A DNA stretch of 61,841 bases from an uncultured Ruminococcus sp. (GTDB lineage: Bacteria > Bacillota > Clostridia > Oscillospirales > Ruminococcaceae): contig CALANW010000012.1 of assembly GCA_937926145.1 (NCBI GenBank), forward strand, positions 1 through 61,841, given 5' to 3'. Numbering within the stretch: the stretch's first letter is position 1; every line of letters begins with the position of its first letter. The position numbers were made by a program, and so were the translations under genes. Below are positions 16,588-25,650 of this stretch, piece by piece. Below the pieces are notes generated by a model that was not told the DNA's origin, ran no database searches, and saw only the letters and a program-made list of their open reading frames with translations.

Positions 16588-17550
16588 ATGGCATTATCCC
16601 GTGAGGCTAAAAAAGCCTATAAAAAAGCGCAGAAACAAAAACGCAAGGAGCGCCGCGGTCACTGGCTGCTCATTCAGAGAGGCGACGGCGCAAAAGAGGT
16701 CGTCAGCAAGATCTTCACACAGCTCTGCCTTGTGATACTCATCGGCTGCATCTTTATACTCGGAAGCGAGCTTTGGCAGTCGGTCAGCACAAAGATTCTC
16801 AACGGAAACCTCAAAGACCTTATCATATCGCATATCTCCATAGGTGACAACGGCGGTGAGCTTCTCCCGAGTGCAAAACAGCTCCTCGCAATAAATGAAG
16901 ATACCGTCGGCTGGGTGCAGATAGACGATACCAACATTGCCCTCCCCGTTGTCCAGAAAAAGAGCAGCGACGGCAATACATATTACCTCAAACGTGCATT
17001 TGACGGCAGCAAGAACAAGGCAGGGACTATCTTCCTCGACCGCCGTGCAACGCTCAATGCGCGCGAACGCTCGGACAACCTCGTCCTCTACGGTCATAAC
17101 CAAAAGGACAAGACCATGTTCGGCGACCTCGCAAAATATAAGCACGACCTCGATTTCTATAAATCGCACCCGACCGTAACTTTCAGCTCGAATTACAGCA
17201 CCGATGTGTATAAGATAATCGCCTGCTTCGTAACTCCCGTTGAAACATGGCAGACCGCCGACGGCGTTGTGTTCGATTACCATAACTACATAAACTTCGA
17301 GAATAAAGCTCAGTATCAGGACTTCATCGAAAACGTTGAGCTTCGCTCGCAGATAGTCACGGGCGTTGACGTTGAATACGGCGATTCGTTCCTCACCCTT
17401 TCGACCTGCTCGAACGAGTTTGAACCGTCCCGTTTCGTTGTCATCGCACGCCGCACACGCAAAGGCGAAGACCCGTCTGTCGATACTTCTCAGGCTTATA
17501 CGAACAAGAGCGCAAAAGAACCCGACTGGAACGTTATCTATCATAGATAA
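16588..17550 (+). CDS. Class B sortase 1
   Basis: Membrane transpeptidase that would join sorted surface proteins to the wall. The 320-residue protein has a very basic N-terminus, one membrane segment near residues 43-62, and the class B sortase domain. The catalytic His is in LYGHN (His170), the Cys in LSTCSNEF (Cys274), and the Arg in SRFVVIARR (Arg282). The domain contains the extra stretches between strands expected of class B. No class A or C signature and no substrate with an LPxTG-type motif is seen nearby. It shares a motif with the three following sortases just before its membrane span. It is the first gene of the run. Confidence 0.93.
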   Translation: MALSREAKKAYKKAQKQKRKERRGHWLLIQRGDGAKEVVSKIFTQLCLVILIGCIFILGSELWQSVSTKILNGNLKDLIISHISIGDNGGELLPSAKQLLAINEDTVGWVQIDDTNIALPVVQKKSSDGNTYYLKRAFDGSKNKAGTIFLDRRATLNARERSDNLVLYGHNQKDKTMFGDLAKYKHDLDFYKSHPTVTFSSNYSTDVYKIIACFVTPVETWQTADGVVFDYHNYINFENKAQYQDFIENVELRSQIVTGVDVEYGDSFLTLSTCSNEFEPSRFVVIARRTRKGEDPSVDTSQAYTNKSAKEPDWNVIYHR

Positions 17551-17591
17551 AATTTTTATCAAAGAAAAATTTTTACACGAGGTAAAAATAG

Positions 17592-18578
17592 ATGTCAAAT
17601 AAAAGCTTTTCCGATAAATTTATACCGCAAAAGGACGATTCGCCGAAAGTAAAGGCTTCAAAGATCGTCACTATCATCGCCGCAGCCGTACTCGTTGTGA
17701 CGGTCATCATACTTATCTGCCTTGTCATAGGCGAACAGCGCAACAAGAAGCTCAACGATGAACTTGCAAGCCAGCATACAACAGTCATAACCTCGGAAAC
17801 AACTCCGCCCGTTACCACAGTCACCGAGGAGGAAACCACGGTAACTACCGCTCCCCCTCCGCTCGTACTGCTCGACAGTATGAAATCGTTCGTTGACGAA
17901 AATCCCGATACGGCAGGCTGGATAAAGGTCGGCGGTACATACATCGACAACGTTGTTGTCCAGACGGAAAACAACAGTGACTACCTCGACCGCAATTTCT
18001 ACGGTCAGAAAGCTCAGCCGGGAACGGTCTTCGCCGATTACCGCTGCAATGTCAATGATTATGACGACAACCAGAGCAAGAACATTATCCTCTACGGTCA
18101 CAACCAGCGCGACGGCACAATGTTCGGTACGCTCAATTATTATAAGGTCAAGCCGTCCTCGGGCAGCACAAAAGGCTTCGACTTCTATGTCAACCACCCG
18201 ACCTTTGAATTCTCCAACCTCTATGAAGAATACACCTATAAAATTATCGCCGCTTTCGTTATCGAAGTCGAGCCAAGACACACCCGTGACGGTATCATCT
18301 TCGACTACCATAATTACATAAACTTCGGCAAGAACCGCCCATTTGATTCGTTCAAGGAAAATATTCTCGAACGCACAGCTATAAACACAGGCGTTGACTT
18401 TGACGAGAACGATAAGTTCCTCACCCTCTCCACCTGCTCGAACGAGTTTGAACCGTCCCGTTTCGTTGTCATCGGAAGACGTGTCCGTGACGGTGAATCG
18501 GCAGAGGTCGATACAACTCTCGCATCTGTAAATTACGAAGCAAAAGAACCCGATTACAGCTTCATCTATAATCAATAA
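17592..18578 (+). CDS. Class B sortase 2
   Basis: The 328-residue protein has one membrane segment near residues 27-46, a Thr-rich extracellular linker (residues 62-90), then the sortase domain. Catalytic residues are His170 in LYGHN, Cys282 in LSTCSNEF and Arg290 in SRFVVIGRR. The juxtamembrane IPQKDDSPK segment resembles IPHKGDSGK in sortase 4. It lies 41 bp after sortase 1 and 14 bp before sortase 3 and is likely co-transcribed. The C-terminal KEPDYSFIYNQ repeats the closing motif of sortase 1 (KEPDWNVIYHR). Confidence 0.93.
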   Translation: MSNKSFSDKFIPQKDDSPKVKASKIVTIIAAAVLVVTVIILICLVIGEQRNKKLNDELASQHTTVITSETTPPVTTVTEEETTVTTAPPPLVLLDSMKSFVDENPDTAGWIKVGGTYIDNVVVQTENNSDYLDRNFYGQKAQPGTVFADYRCNVNDYDDNQSKNIILYGHNQRDGTMFGTLNYYKVKPSSGSTKGFDFYVNHPTFEFSNLYEEYTYKIIAAFVIEVEPRHTRDGIIFDYHNYINFGKNRPFDSFKENILERTAINTGVDFDENDKFLTLSTCSNEFEPSRFVVIGRRVRDGESAEVDTTLASVNYEAKEPDYSFIYNQ

Positions 18579-18592
18579 AAGGATAGTTTTCA

Positions 18593-21157
18593 ATGTCAGA
18601 TAACAAGTTCGACTTTACGGTCGATGATATAATTGCGGAATTCGACAAGAAAAAAGCCGACCCGTCCGCATCGCACAATATAATAGAAGACTATGACGAG
18701 GAATTCTCTGAGGAGCTTTCGCCGAGCGGCGAGTATATCCCGCGCCACGCAAAGCCTGCTTCCGATGAGGGCGAAGCCGAGCAGACGGAGGATACCCCCG
18801 ACAGTTCGGAAACTCCGTTTTCGGAAAGTACTCCCGAAGCTGATGCAAATCAGGAAAACGTTCCAAACGAAGCATTACCCGAGCCGAGTATCACCGAACA
18901 GGACAAGTCAGACGAGCCTATAGCCACAGAAGAACCAAAGTCGGAAGAATCCTCAGCTTTGCCCGAGTCGGATAACTCCGCAGGGCAGGAAACCGCCGGC
19001 CTTGACGAGCCTGTAAACACTTCGCCAACGGAAAGCGCAGTTCCCGAAACCATAGAAAATACGGAAAATGATATTACAGAAAGTAATATCATTGATGATA
19101 TATCCGAAGAGGAAACAAACGAACCCTCCGAACCCGAAGCTCCGCCGCAGCCTACAGCCGTTCTTGACGGCGTTATCCCTGCGGAAAGCTTTTCCGACAA
19201 AAGCACGGGCGAAAGCGGCGCTTTTTCAAGTGTGTTCGCAAACGGACTTGACGATTCCGACAAAGCCGAAAACAAACCGCAGGAAACCGTTGAAGTCCTC
19301 AATGCCGATATCCCCGACTGGGGCGACATTCTCCCCGAGCCGAGCATAGAAGGAACCGTTGATGATGCTATCATCGATTATGAAAGCGAAGATATCGAGG
19401 AAGACGAAACCGTCCCAGAAGATATCGATGAAACCGATGATACTGTTGACGATGTTTCCGATGATGAAATAATCGACGACGAACCCGAATCGGACGAAGC
19501 AAATTTCGCAAAGGAAGACGCTCCGACCGAGAAAGAAAACTCCCCCGAACCCGACAGTGCCGAAAGCGTTTCCGAAAGCGAAACCGTTCAAACCGATGAT
19601 ATACCTCCGTTTGAACCCGAACCTATCACCCTCACAGCTGAAGAAGCTGCGGAAGATAATGCCAAAAAAGCGAAGAAGAATATCCTTAAAGAGCTTCTTC
19701 CGTGGAAAGGCGATACCGTCTTCGAGATGATACGAAAGATCGTGTTCATCATCGCAGTGATAATCTTTATCAGCGCAGGCGTTATGCTCGCAAGCACTCT
19801 TATCCAGTCGGACAGAGCCGTAAAAGACCTCGAACAGATAAAGGAAGTTGTTACCACAACGGCAAAAACCACTATCGACAGCGAGGGCAACGTTATCACC
19901 ATTGCCCCGACCGAAGAAGAGGAACAGCAGCATAATATCGACATTATGTCCTATTATAAAGGTATAAGCGACAAGGTGGTCGGCTTTATCGAGCTTGAGG
20001 GCTGCGATATCTACCAGCCCGTAGTCCAAGACCCCGAGGACACGACCAATACCTACTACCTCACGCATACATACTATGACGAGCAGAACAAGGGCGGCGC
20101 TATCTTTATGGATTACCGCTGCACCGTCAGTGAGGACTATGTTTCCCCAAACCTTGTCCTCTATGGTCACAATCAGGAAGACGGAACAATGTTCGGCAAC
20201 CTCAAAAACTATAAGCAGAACCTTAAATTTTACGCCGATAACCCGACCGTAACGCTCCGCACCGAGTATGAAACTGGCACATACCTTATCTATGCCTTTT
20301 TCGTAACCAATGCGCTCGAAAAGCAGGATTCCAACGGCGAGGTCTTCCATTATCACGATTATATCGAAGCGCTCAATGACGAAGCCACCTTTGATTGGTA
20401 TATGGGCGAAGTCCAGTCGCGCAATCAGATAATCTCCCCCGTAAAAGCAGAGTTCGGCGACAAGCTTTTAGTCCTCTCGACCTGCTCGAACGAGTTCTCC
20501 AACTCACGTTTCGTTGTCTTCGCACGAAAGCTCCGCGACGGCGAAAGCGTTTCCGATTATGATTTCACCTCCGCTTCATTCAACCCTTACGCAAGGGGCG
20601 TTGACTGGACAGCTATAATGTCGGGTGAAACCACAACAACGACCGAGGAAACCACCGTTCCCGAGGAAACCGACGAAGAGGACGGCGAAACAACGACCAA
20701 AAAGAAAAAGAAGAAAACTTCCGCTTCCGACGAGGAAAACAGCGCAGATACATTAAACGCAGACAACACCGATCTTAATGTTGAGGTTGATGCAGATGTA
20801 ACGACCGTTCCTCCCGATGCTTCCGATGATGAAAGCGAAGATACTACCACCAAAAAGAAAAAGAAGAAAACCACTACGGAAGCCACGGAAGAAACCTCCG
20901 AAGAAACCACTTCCAAGAAGAAAAAATCAACTACCGCCGATACCTCCGAGGAAACAACGGCTGAGGAAACCACCAAGAAAAAATCCAAGAAGACCACGAC
21001 CGAAACCACAGCCGAGGAAACGACCTCCAAGAAAAAGAAATCAACTACCAAAGAAACCACTGCGGAAACTTCCGATACCGAAAATACCGAGGAAAGCACA
21101 GTCACAAGCGTTCCCGAAACCGAATCGGAAGAAACCACCACCGTTACCGCGAATTAA
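18593..21157 (+). CDS. Class B sortase 3 with acidic cytoplasmic region and Thr/Lys-rich tail
   Basis: An 854-residue sortase, more than twice the usual size. Residues 1-370 are very acidic and low-complexity (Glu/Asp/Ser/Pro) and lie before a single membrane segment at about 381-402, so they face the cytoplasm. The opening reads SDNKFDFTVDDIIAEF. The sortase domain follows, with His526 in LYGHN, Cys631 in LSTCSNEF and a SRFVVFARK arginine. The last 160 residues are Thr/Glu- and Lys-rich repeats, such as TTKKKKKKT and ETTSKKKK, extending outside. Such a tail may span or bind the wall. The acidic part and tail differ in composition from neighbours but not in GC, so they probably evolved in place. 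Confidence 0.9.
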   Translation: MSDNKFDFTVDDIIAEFDKKKADPSASHNIIEDYDEEFSEELSPSGEYIPRHAKPASDEGEAEQTEDTPDSSETPFSESTPEADANQENVPNEALPEPSITEQDKSDEPIATEEPKSEESSALPESDNSAGQETAGLDEPVNTSPTESAVPETIENTENDITESNIIDDISEEETNEPSEPEAPPQPTAVLDGVIPAESFSDKSTGESGAFSSVFANGLDDSDKAENKPQETVEVLNADIPDWGDILPEPSIEGTVDDAIIDYESEDIEEDETVPEDIDETDDTVDDVSDDEIIDDEPESDEANFAKEDAPTEKENSPEPDSAESVSESETVQTDDIPPFEPEPITLTAEEAAEDNAKKAKKNILKELLPWKGDTVFEMIRKIVFIIAVIIFISAGVMLASTLIQSDRAVKDLEQIKEVVTTTAKTTIDSEGNVITIAPTEEEEQQHNIDIMSYYKGISDKVVGFIELEGCDIYQPVVQDPEDTTNTYYLTHTYYDEQNKGGAIFMDYRCTVSEDYVSPNLVLYGHNQEDGTMFGNLKNYKQNLKFYADNPTVTLRTEYETGTYLIYAFFVTNALEKQDSNGEVFHYHDYIEALNDEATFDWYMGEVQSRNQIISPVKAEFGDKLLVLSTCSNEFSNSRFVVFARKLRDGESVSDYDFTSASFNPYARGVDWTAIMSGETTTTTEETTVPEETDEEDGETTTKKKKKKTSASDEENSADTLNADNTDLNVEVDADVTTVPPDASDDESEDTTTKKKKKKTTTEATEETSEETTSKKKKSTTADTSEETTAEETTKKKSKKTTTETTAEETTSKKKKSTTKETTAETSDTENTEESTVTSVPETESEETTTVTAN

Positions 21158-21172
21158 AGGAGTTTTTACATA

Positions 21173-22219
21173 ATGGCACTCGCCGATGAAGTTTACCAGT
21201 CACAACATTATAAAGAAAAAGAAAAAAAGAAGAAAAAAAGCTTTTCCGAGGCATTTATCCCTCATAAGGGCGACTCGGGAAAGGAAATAGCCAGCAAAAT
21301 ATTCTCACTTTTCGCGATAGTTGTGCTTATCGCCTGCATCGCGGTGCTTGCGGTGTATTTTTACCACCAGTTTGAAGCGAAGCAGAACAACAACAAGCTC
21401 AACGTTATCTACAACAACGCTTCGAGCAGCTCCGCAGGCAAGAACGATACCGCGGACAGCGTTCTCCCCTCCGATAACATCGATGAAGTCCCCGAGGAAC
21501 AGCGTCCGCCGCTTGTAAAATCCGAAGCTGCGGAAGAAATGCTTGCGATAAACCCCGATTATGTCGGCTATGTCTATATCCCCGATGTGTTCGGTGAGCC
21601 TGTCGTTCAGCGTGACGACAGCTACTACTTAAAGCACAACTTCTACGATCAGGTGCGCTCGGTCGGAACGGTCTTTGCAGACCCCCGAAACGTTATCAAC
21701 GATTATTCCGACAAGCAGAGCGACAACATTATCCTCTACGGTCACAATAACCGCGACGGTTCAATGTTCGGCAACCTCGACTATTATAAATGGGATCTCA
21801 AATACTGGCTAAAAAACCCATTTGTCTACTACGATAACTATTACGAAAACTATACTTACGTCATCATATCCTCGTTCGTCATAAACACTCTCCCCGAGCA
21901 TGACGACGGAAACGTGTTCGATTACATAAACTATGTCAATTTCAAGGACAGCGGAACTTATACTTTCGAGAACTTCAAGAAAGAAATAACCACCCGCAGC
22001 CAGTTCATCACAGGGATCGACTTTGATGAAAACGATAAATACCTCACCCTTTCTACCTGCGCATACGAATGGGACGAAGCGCGTCATGTTGTTATCGCAA
22101 GACGTCTTCGTTCGGGCGAAACCACCGATAATATAGATACCTCGAACTTCTATGTAAATCAGAACCCCAAGTGGCCTGCTATCTACTATAAGTTCAACGG
22201 CGGTTCATATACAGAATAA
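21173..22219 (+). CDS. Class B sortase 4
   Basis: The 348-residue protein begins with a lysine-rich cytoplasmic stretch (KEKEKKKKKS), then IPHKGDSGKEIASKIF before a membrane segment near residues 42-64. The sortase domain has His191 in LYGHN, Cys296 in LSTCAYEW and Arg304 in EARHVVIARR. The SNEF loop after the cysteine is replaced by AYEWDEARH, so substrate preference may differ from the other three. It lies 15 bp after sortase 3 and 19 bp before the SpoIID gene. Confidence 0.92.
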   Translation: MALADEVYQSQHYKEKEKKKKKSFSEAFIPHKGDSGKEIASKIFSLFAIVVLIACIAVLAVYFYHQFEAKQNNNKLNVIYNNASSSSAGKNDTADSVLPSDNIDEVPEEQRPPLVKSEAAEEMLAINPDYVGYVYIPDVFGEPVVQRDDSYYLKHNFYDQVRSVGTVFADPRNVINDYSDKQSDNIILYGHNNRDGSMFGNLDYYKWDLKYWLKNPFVYYDNYYENYTYVIISSFVINTLPEHDDGNVFDYINYVNFKDSGTYTFENFKKEITTRSQFITGIDFDENDKYLTLSTCAYEWDEARHVVIARRLRSGETTDNIDTSNFYVNQNPKWPAIYYKFNGGSYTE

Positions 22220-22238
22220 GATCTGAAAGGAAATCACT

Positions 22239-23681
22239 ATGAAAAAAAGTACAGTTTTGAGCGGCATCGCATCTTTGCTGCTGGTCGCAGGGTTCTATAC
22301 CTTTGCTTTCTGCCTTGTCGAAGATGTCGATGAAGAGCCGATCTCAATGGACTTCTACTATTCGACCGAAACGGACGCCGATACGGGAGAAGACATTGGC
22401 GAAGCGACCTCCGCCGCAGTTTCGGAATATGCAGGAATGGATTATTCCGATATCGTCACAAAGCACGAAGCAGTTACCACTGTTCCGCCGAATTTTGCCG
22501 ATGACAGCGAAATTCCGATGAGCCTACCCTCGGGTCACGCCGAAGAGCTTGGCGATACGAACGAAAACAAGAACACAGCTTCGCACAACAACGTTTTCGC
22601 CGATGACAACGGTCAGGAAAAGGTGCTTTCACAGCTCGGAACAGAAGACGATCCCGCCGACGACCTTATGGAAGATCAGCAGGATTATGACGAAGATGCT
22701 GATGACGACGATGATGTTATCATAGACGATGACCCATCATCGGACTATGAACCTGCCGCAACAGCTACCGCTGCCGTAGACAGCCGCCTTGCGGATATCG
22801 CCCCCGTTTCCGTTGCCGATGTTGTCGTTACTATCGACGATAATCCGACCGAAACAACTCCGACCTTTATAACGAACGAAAACGTTAATGTAACTCAGAC
22901 CGTTGCATCGGACGGCAATGAAGTTTTCACCGCGAAATACGGCGGCTCTGTACATACCGATGATGCTTTCGACCTCGTTTGCAGGATCGTAAACAACGAA
23001 ATTTCCACTTATTTCAGCGATGAAGCTATCAAAGCGCAGGCTGTCGCTGCTTATTCCTACGTCAAGTATCACAACGTAAACGGACTTACACCGTCCGTCC
23101 TCGTAAAGAGTGATCCGCCGCAGCGTATCGTTGACCTTGTTTCCTCTGTTTGGGGAAAATGCTGCTATTATAATGGCAAGGTCGCACAGACCGTTTATAT
23201 GGCTTCATCCTCGGGATATACGGCTTCGTCCGTAAACGTATGGGGCGGAAGTATTCCATACCTCGTCAGCGTTGAATGTCCTTTCGATGCGGACGGCGAC
23301 CCCAACTACGGCAAGCAGACAAAGTTCTCCGAAAGCGAGATACGTTCCTCACTCGAACGCTACCTCGGCATAACACTCTCGGATAACCCCGAAAACTGGC
23401 TCACCGTTACGGGACACATCGACGGCAACTATGTTTCGACCGTTGACGTTGACGGACAGGCTACTATCACGGGACGCAAGCTTCGTGAAAGCGTACTTTC
23501 ATACAATCTCAGAAGCGCAAGCTTCGATATTTCCTATTCGGACGGATATTTCATCTTCACGACCTACGGCTGGGGACACGGCGTAGGAATGAGCCAGAAC
23601 GGCGCGAACTACCTCGCAAAACTTGGCTATACATACGATCAGATCTTGAAGTATTACTATACGGGAATTGATGTATTATGA
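22239..23681 (+). CDS. SpoIID/LytB-domain cell-wall protein
   Basis: The 480-residue product has an N-terminal membrane anchor or signal (residues 1-24), a long acidic low-complexity linker and a SpoIID-type domain over about residues 225-480. The domain shows VNNEISTYFSDEAIKAQAVA, which includes the family glutamate, a conserved DGYFI-type strand, and the signature GWGHGVGMSQNGA near residues 448-460. In sporulating Firmicutes SpoIID is a lytic transglycosylase that cleaves denuded peptidoglycan; LytB-type members act on vegetative wall. This one lies behind four sortases, with an ATGA overlap with the next gene, so it more likely handles wall in surface assembly than in sporulation. Confidence 0.88.
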   Translation: MKKSTVLSGIASLLLVAGFYTFAFCLVEDVDEEPISMDFYYSTETDADTGEDIGEATSAAVSEYAGMDYSDIVTKHEAVTTVPPNFADDSEIPMSLPSGHAEELGDTNENKNTASHNNVFADDNGQEKVLSQLGTEDDPADDLMEDQQDYDEDADDDDDVIIDDDPSSDYEPAATATAAVDSRLADIAPVSVADVVVTIDDNPTETTPTFITNENVNVTQTVASDGNEVFTAKYGGSVHTDDAFDLVCRIVNNEISTYFSDEAIKAQAVAAYSYVKYHNVNGLTPSVLVKSDPPQRIVDLVSSVWGKCCYYNGKVAQTVYMASSSGYTASSVNVWGGSIPYLVSVECPFDADGDPNYGKQTKFSESEIRSSLERYLGITLSDNPENWLTVTGHIDGNYVSTVDVDGQATITGRKLRESVLSYNLRSASFDISYSDGYFIFTTYGWGHGVGMSQNGANYLAKLGYTYDQILKYYYTGIDVL

Positions 23682-24994
23682 TTACAATGTATGAATTAAT
23701 AGAGAAGACAAAGCATGGCGCAGAGCTTTCTGCTGAAGAGATCAATTGGTTTGTTGCCGGATATGTTTCCGGCAGCATTCCCGATTATCAGGCTTCGGCG
23801 TGGCTCATGGCGGTATGCTTTTCTTCTTTATCGGACAAAGAAACCACCGACCTCACAATGGCAATGGCGCGCTCGGGCGATATGATGAAACCCGACCTCG
23901 ATAAATTCTGCGCCGATAAGCACAGCACTGGCGGAGTCGGTGACAAAACAACGCTCATAACCGCCCCTATCGCCGCAAGCTGCGGAATATACGTCCCCAA
24001 AATGTCGGGCAGAGGTCTTGGACATACGGGCGGAACTATCGATAAACTCGAAGCTATACCGGGATTCAACACCTCGCTTTCGTACAGCGAATTTATGTCC
24101 TGCGTGAAGAATGTCGGCTTTGCAGTCGCAGGTCAGACGGGTTCGCTCGTCCCTGCCGATAAAAAGCTCTATGCCCTGCGTAACGCCACCGCAACCGTTG
24201 ACAGCATACCGCTTATATGCTCGTCTATCATGAGCAAAAAGCTTGCCACGGGCGCAGACGGCATCGTCCTCGATGTAAAGGTCGGCGACGGCGCATTTAT
24301 GAAGACCGAGGAAGACGCAGAAAAGCTCGCCCGCGCAATGGTCAGCGTCGGAACTCTCGCAGGAAGAAAATGCTCCGCCGTCCTCACTGATATGGACCAA
24401 CCGCTCGGAATGGCTGTCGGAAACTCGCTCGAAGTCATTGAAGCTATCGAAGCACTTAAAGGCAACGCCCCCGCCGACCTGCGCGAAGTTTCGCTCACCC
24501 TCGCAGCGGAAATGCTCCGACTTGCAGGCAAGGGCAGCTTTGAGGAGTGCTTTGCTATAGCTGAAAACGCCCTCACCTCGGGAAAAGCGCTTGAAACGCT
24601 CCGCAGAATGATCTCCGCACAAGGCGGCGACCCGAACGTTACCGAAGATTACTCGCTTTTCGGCAAAGCTTCGCATACCCTCGAAGTTTTCTCGAGCAAA
24701 GACGGCTTTATAAACAAAATTTCCTGCGAAGAAACGGGAATGATATCCCTCAAACTCGGCGCAGGAAGAAAATCCAAGGAAGCTTCTATCGACCCGACCG
24801 CAGGCATAATATTTGATAAGAAAGTCGGCGACTTTGTGCATAAAGGCGAGCGTCTTGGTACGCTTTACACCTCTACCGAGTGCGAATTAAACGAACTCGG
24901 CGAAGAATTCCGCTCGATTTTCCGCATAGAACCGTCACTTTCGGGCGATGAGAAAAAAATTATAAAAAAAGTTATAAAAGGTATTGACATTTAA
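23678..24994 (+). CDS. pdp: Pyrimidine-nucleoside (thymidine) phosphorylase
   Basis: Cytosolic enzyme that cleaves thymidine, uridine or deoxyuridine with phosphate, giving base and sugar 1-phosphate. The 438-residue length fits Pdp. Visible motifs are the phosphate-binding KHSTGGVGDKTT at about residues 81-92, the SGRGLGHTGGT signature at about residues 109-119 and, near residues 169-182, PLICSSIMSKKLATG. Distinguishing Pdp from DeoA needs specificity residues not resolved here. The first ATG overlaps the SpoIID stop by four bases; another ATG nine bases later is possible. Its metabolic role has no obvious tie to sortases. Confidence 0.92.
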   Translation: MITMYELIEKTKHGAELSAEEINWFVAGYVSGSIPDYQASAWLMAVCFSSLSDKETTDLTMAMARSGDMMKPDLDKFCADKHSTGGVGDKTTLITAPIAASCGIYVPKMSGRGLGHTGGTIDKLEAIPGFNTSLSYSEFMSCVKNVGFAVAGQTGSLVPADKKLYALRNATATVDSIPLICSSIMSKKLATGADGIVLDVKVGDGAFMKTEEDAEKLARAMVSVGTLAGRKCSAVLTDMDQPLGMAVGNSLEVIEAIEALKGNAPADLREVSLTLAAEMLRLAGKGSFEECFAIAENALTSGKALETLRRMISAQGGDPNVTEDYSLFGKASHTLEVFSSKDGFINKISCEETGMISLKLGAGRKSKEASIDPTAGIIFDKKVGDFVHKGERLGTLYTSTECELNELGEEFRSIFRIEPSLSGDEKKIIKKVIKGIDI

Positions 24995-25024
24995 TATTAT
25001 ATGCTGTATAATATTAAATGTCAA
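24984..25024. promoter_or_regulatory. Perfect palindrome that forms a bidirectional promoter
   Basis: Two 18-bp arms, TTGACATTTAATATTATA and its exact reverse complement, are separated by TGCTG. Each strand therefore reads TTGACA, 17 bases, TATAAT. The rightward promoter would drive the zinc-ribbon gene at 25122; the leftward one would run antisense into pdp. It overlaps the last codons of pdp. It has no T-tract, so it is not a plain terminator. Confidence 0.75.
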
Positions 25025-25121
25025 GCAAGATAAATATTCCCGTGCGGAAGATGTAAGCAATGTCAAGGATTGCCGATCATCTTTAACACTAAACACCTAC
25101 TTTAGACAGGAGGAAAACATA

Positions 25122-25622
25122 ATGAACGATGTAATCGAAAAAATCAGCAAAACTATCAGCGAAACAGGTAAAGTAGTCAGCGAAAAAACAAAGCTTGTAG
25201 GCGAAACCGCAAGACTCAACAGCAAGATCCTCTCAAAAGAGGGCGTTGTCCGCTCGAATTATTCCGCTATCGGCGAGTTCTATTATAATAAGTATAAGGA
25301 CGCTCCCGATGCAGATATCGCAGACACCGTAAACGAGATCACAGAAGCTCTCAACTCTATCGACGAGATGAAAGCGCAGATACTCTCCCTCAAGGGCGCA
25401 GTAAAGTGCGTAGAGTGCGGCGCTGAATGTCCTATCGAGAATTCATACTGCGGTCACTGCGGCGCAAAGCTCATAAAGCCCGAACCTCCCAAGGAGGAAG
25501 AGCCTGCCGAGGAAACAGAGCAGACCGAAACAGCAGAATCCCCCGAAGCTGCCGAAGCAGCAGAGGAAAAGCACGAGGTACTTGAAGGCGAAGTTATCGA
25601 CACCAACAAGACCGAGGAATAA
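25122..25622 (+). CDS. Zinc-ribbon protein with helical N-terminus
   Basis: The 166-residue product starts with a Lys/Glu-rich helix (residues 1-40, with coiled-coil character), a conserved-looking middle (SNYSAIGEFYYNKYKD), and a zinc ribbon near residues 91-115 (CVECGAECP and CGHCGAKL). The C-terminus is acidic. The ATG at 25122 follows AGGAGGAAAACAT. The protein family is common in Firmicutes and of unknown function. It has its own palindromic promoter upstream and a long 3' untranslated region containing the 20-unit repeat array. Confidence 0.8.
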   Translation: MNDVIEKISKTISETGKVVSEKTKLVGETARLNSKILSKEGVVRSNYSAIGEFYYNKYKDAPDADIADTVNEITEALNSIDEMKAQILSLKGAVKCVECGAECPIENSYCGHCGAKLIKPEPPKEEEPAEETEQTETAESPEAAEAAEEKHEVLEGEVIDTNKTEE

Positions 25623-25650
25623 TTCAAGTGTTTAATTAAACAAAATAAAT

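Noticed and set aside
16588..23681. Pilus operon
   Set aside because: No pilin-like gene with a sorting motif or CNA domain is seen; the sortases are class B, not the pilus class C.
23828..24841. A 337-codon open frame opposite pdp
   Set aside because: Pdp has clear motifs over the whole length; the antisense frame has none.
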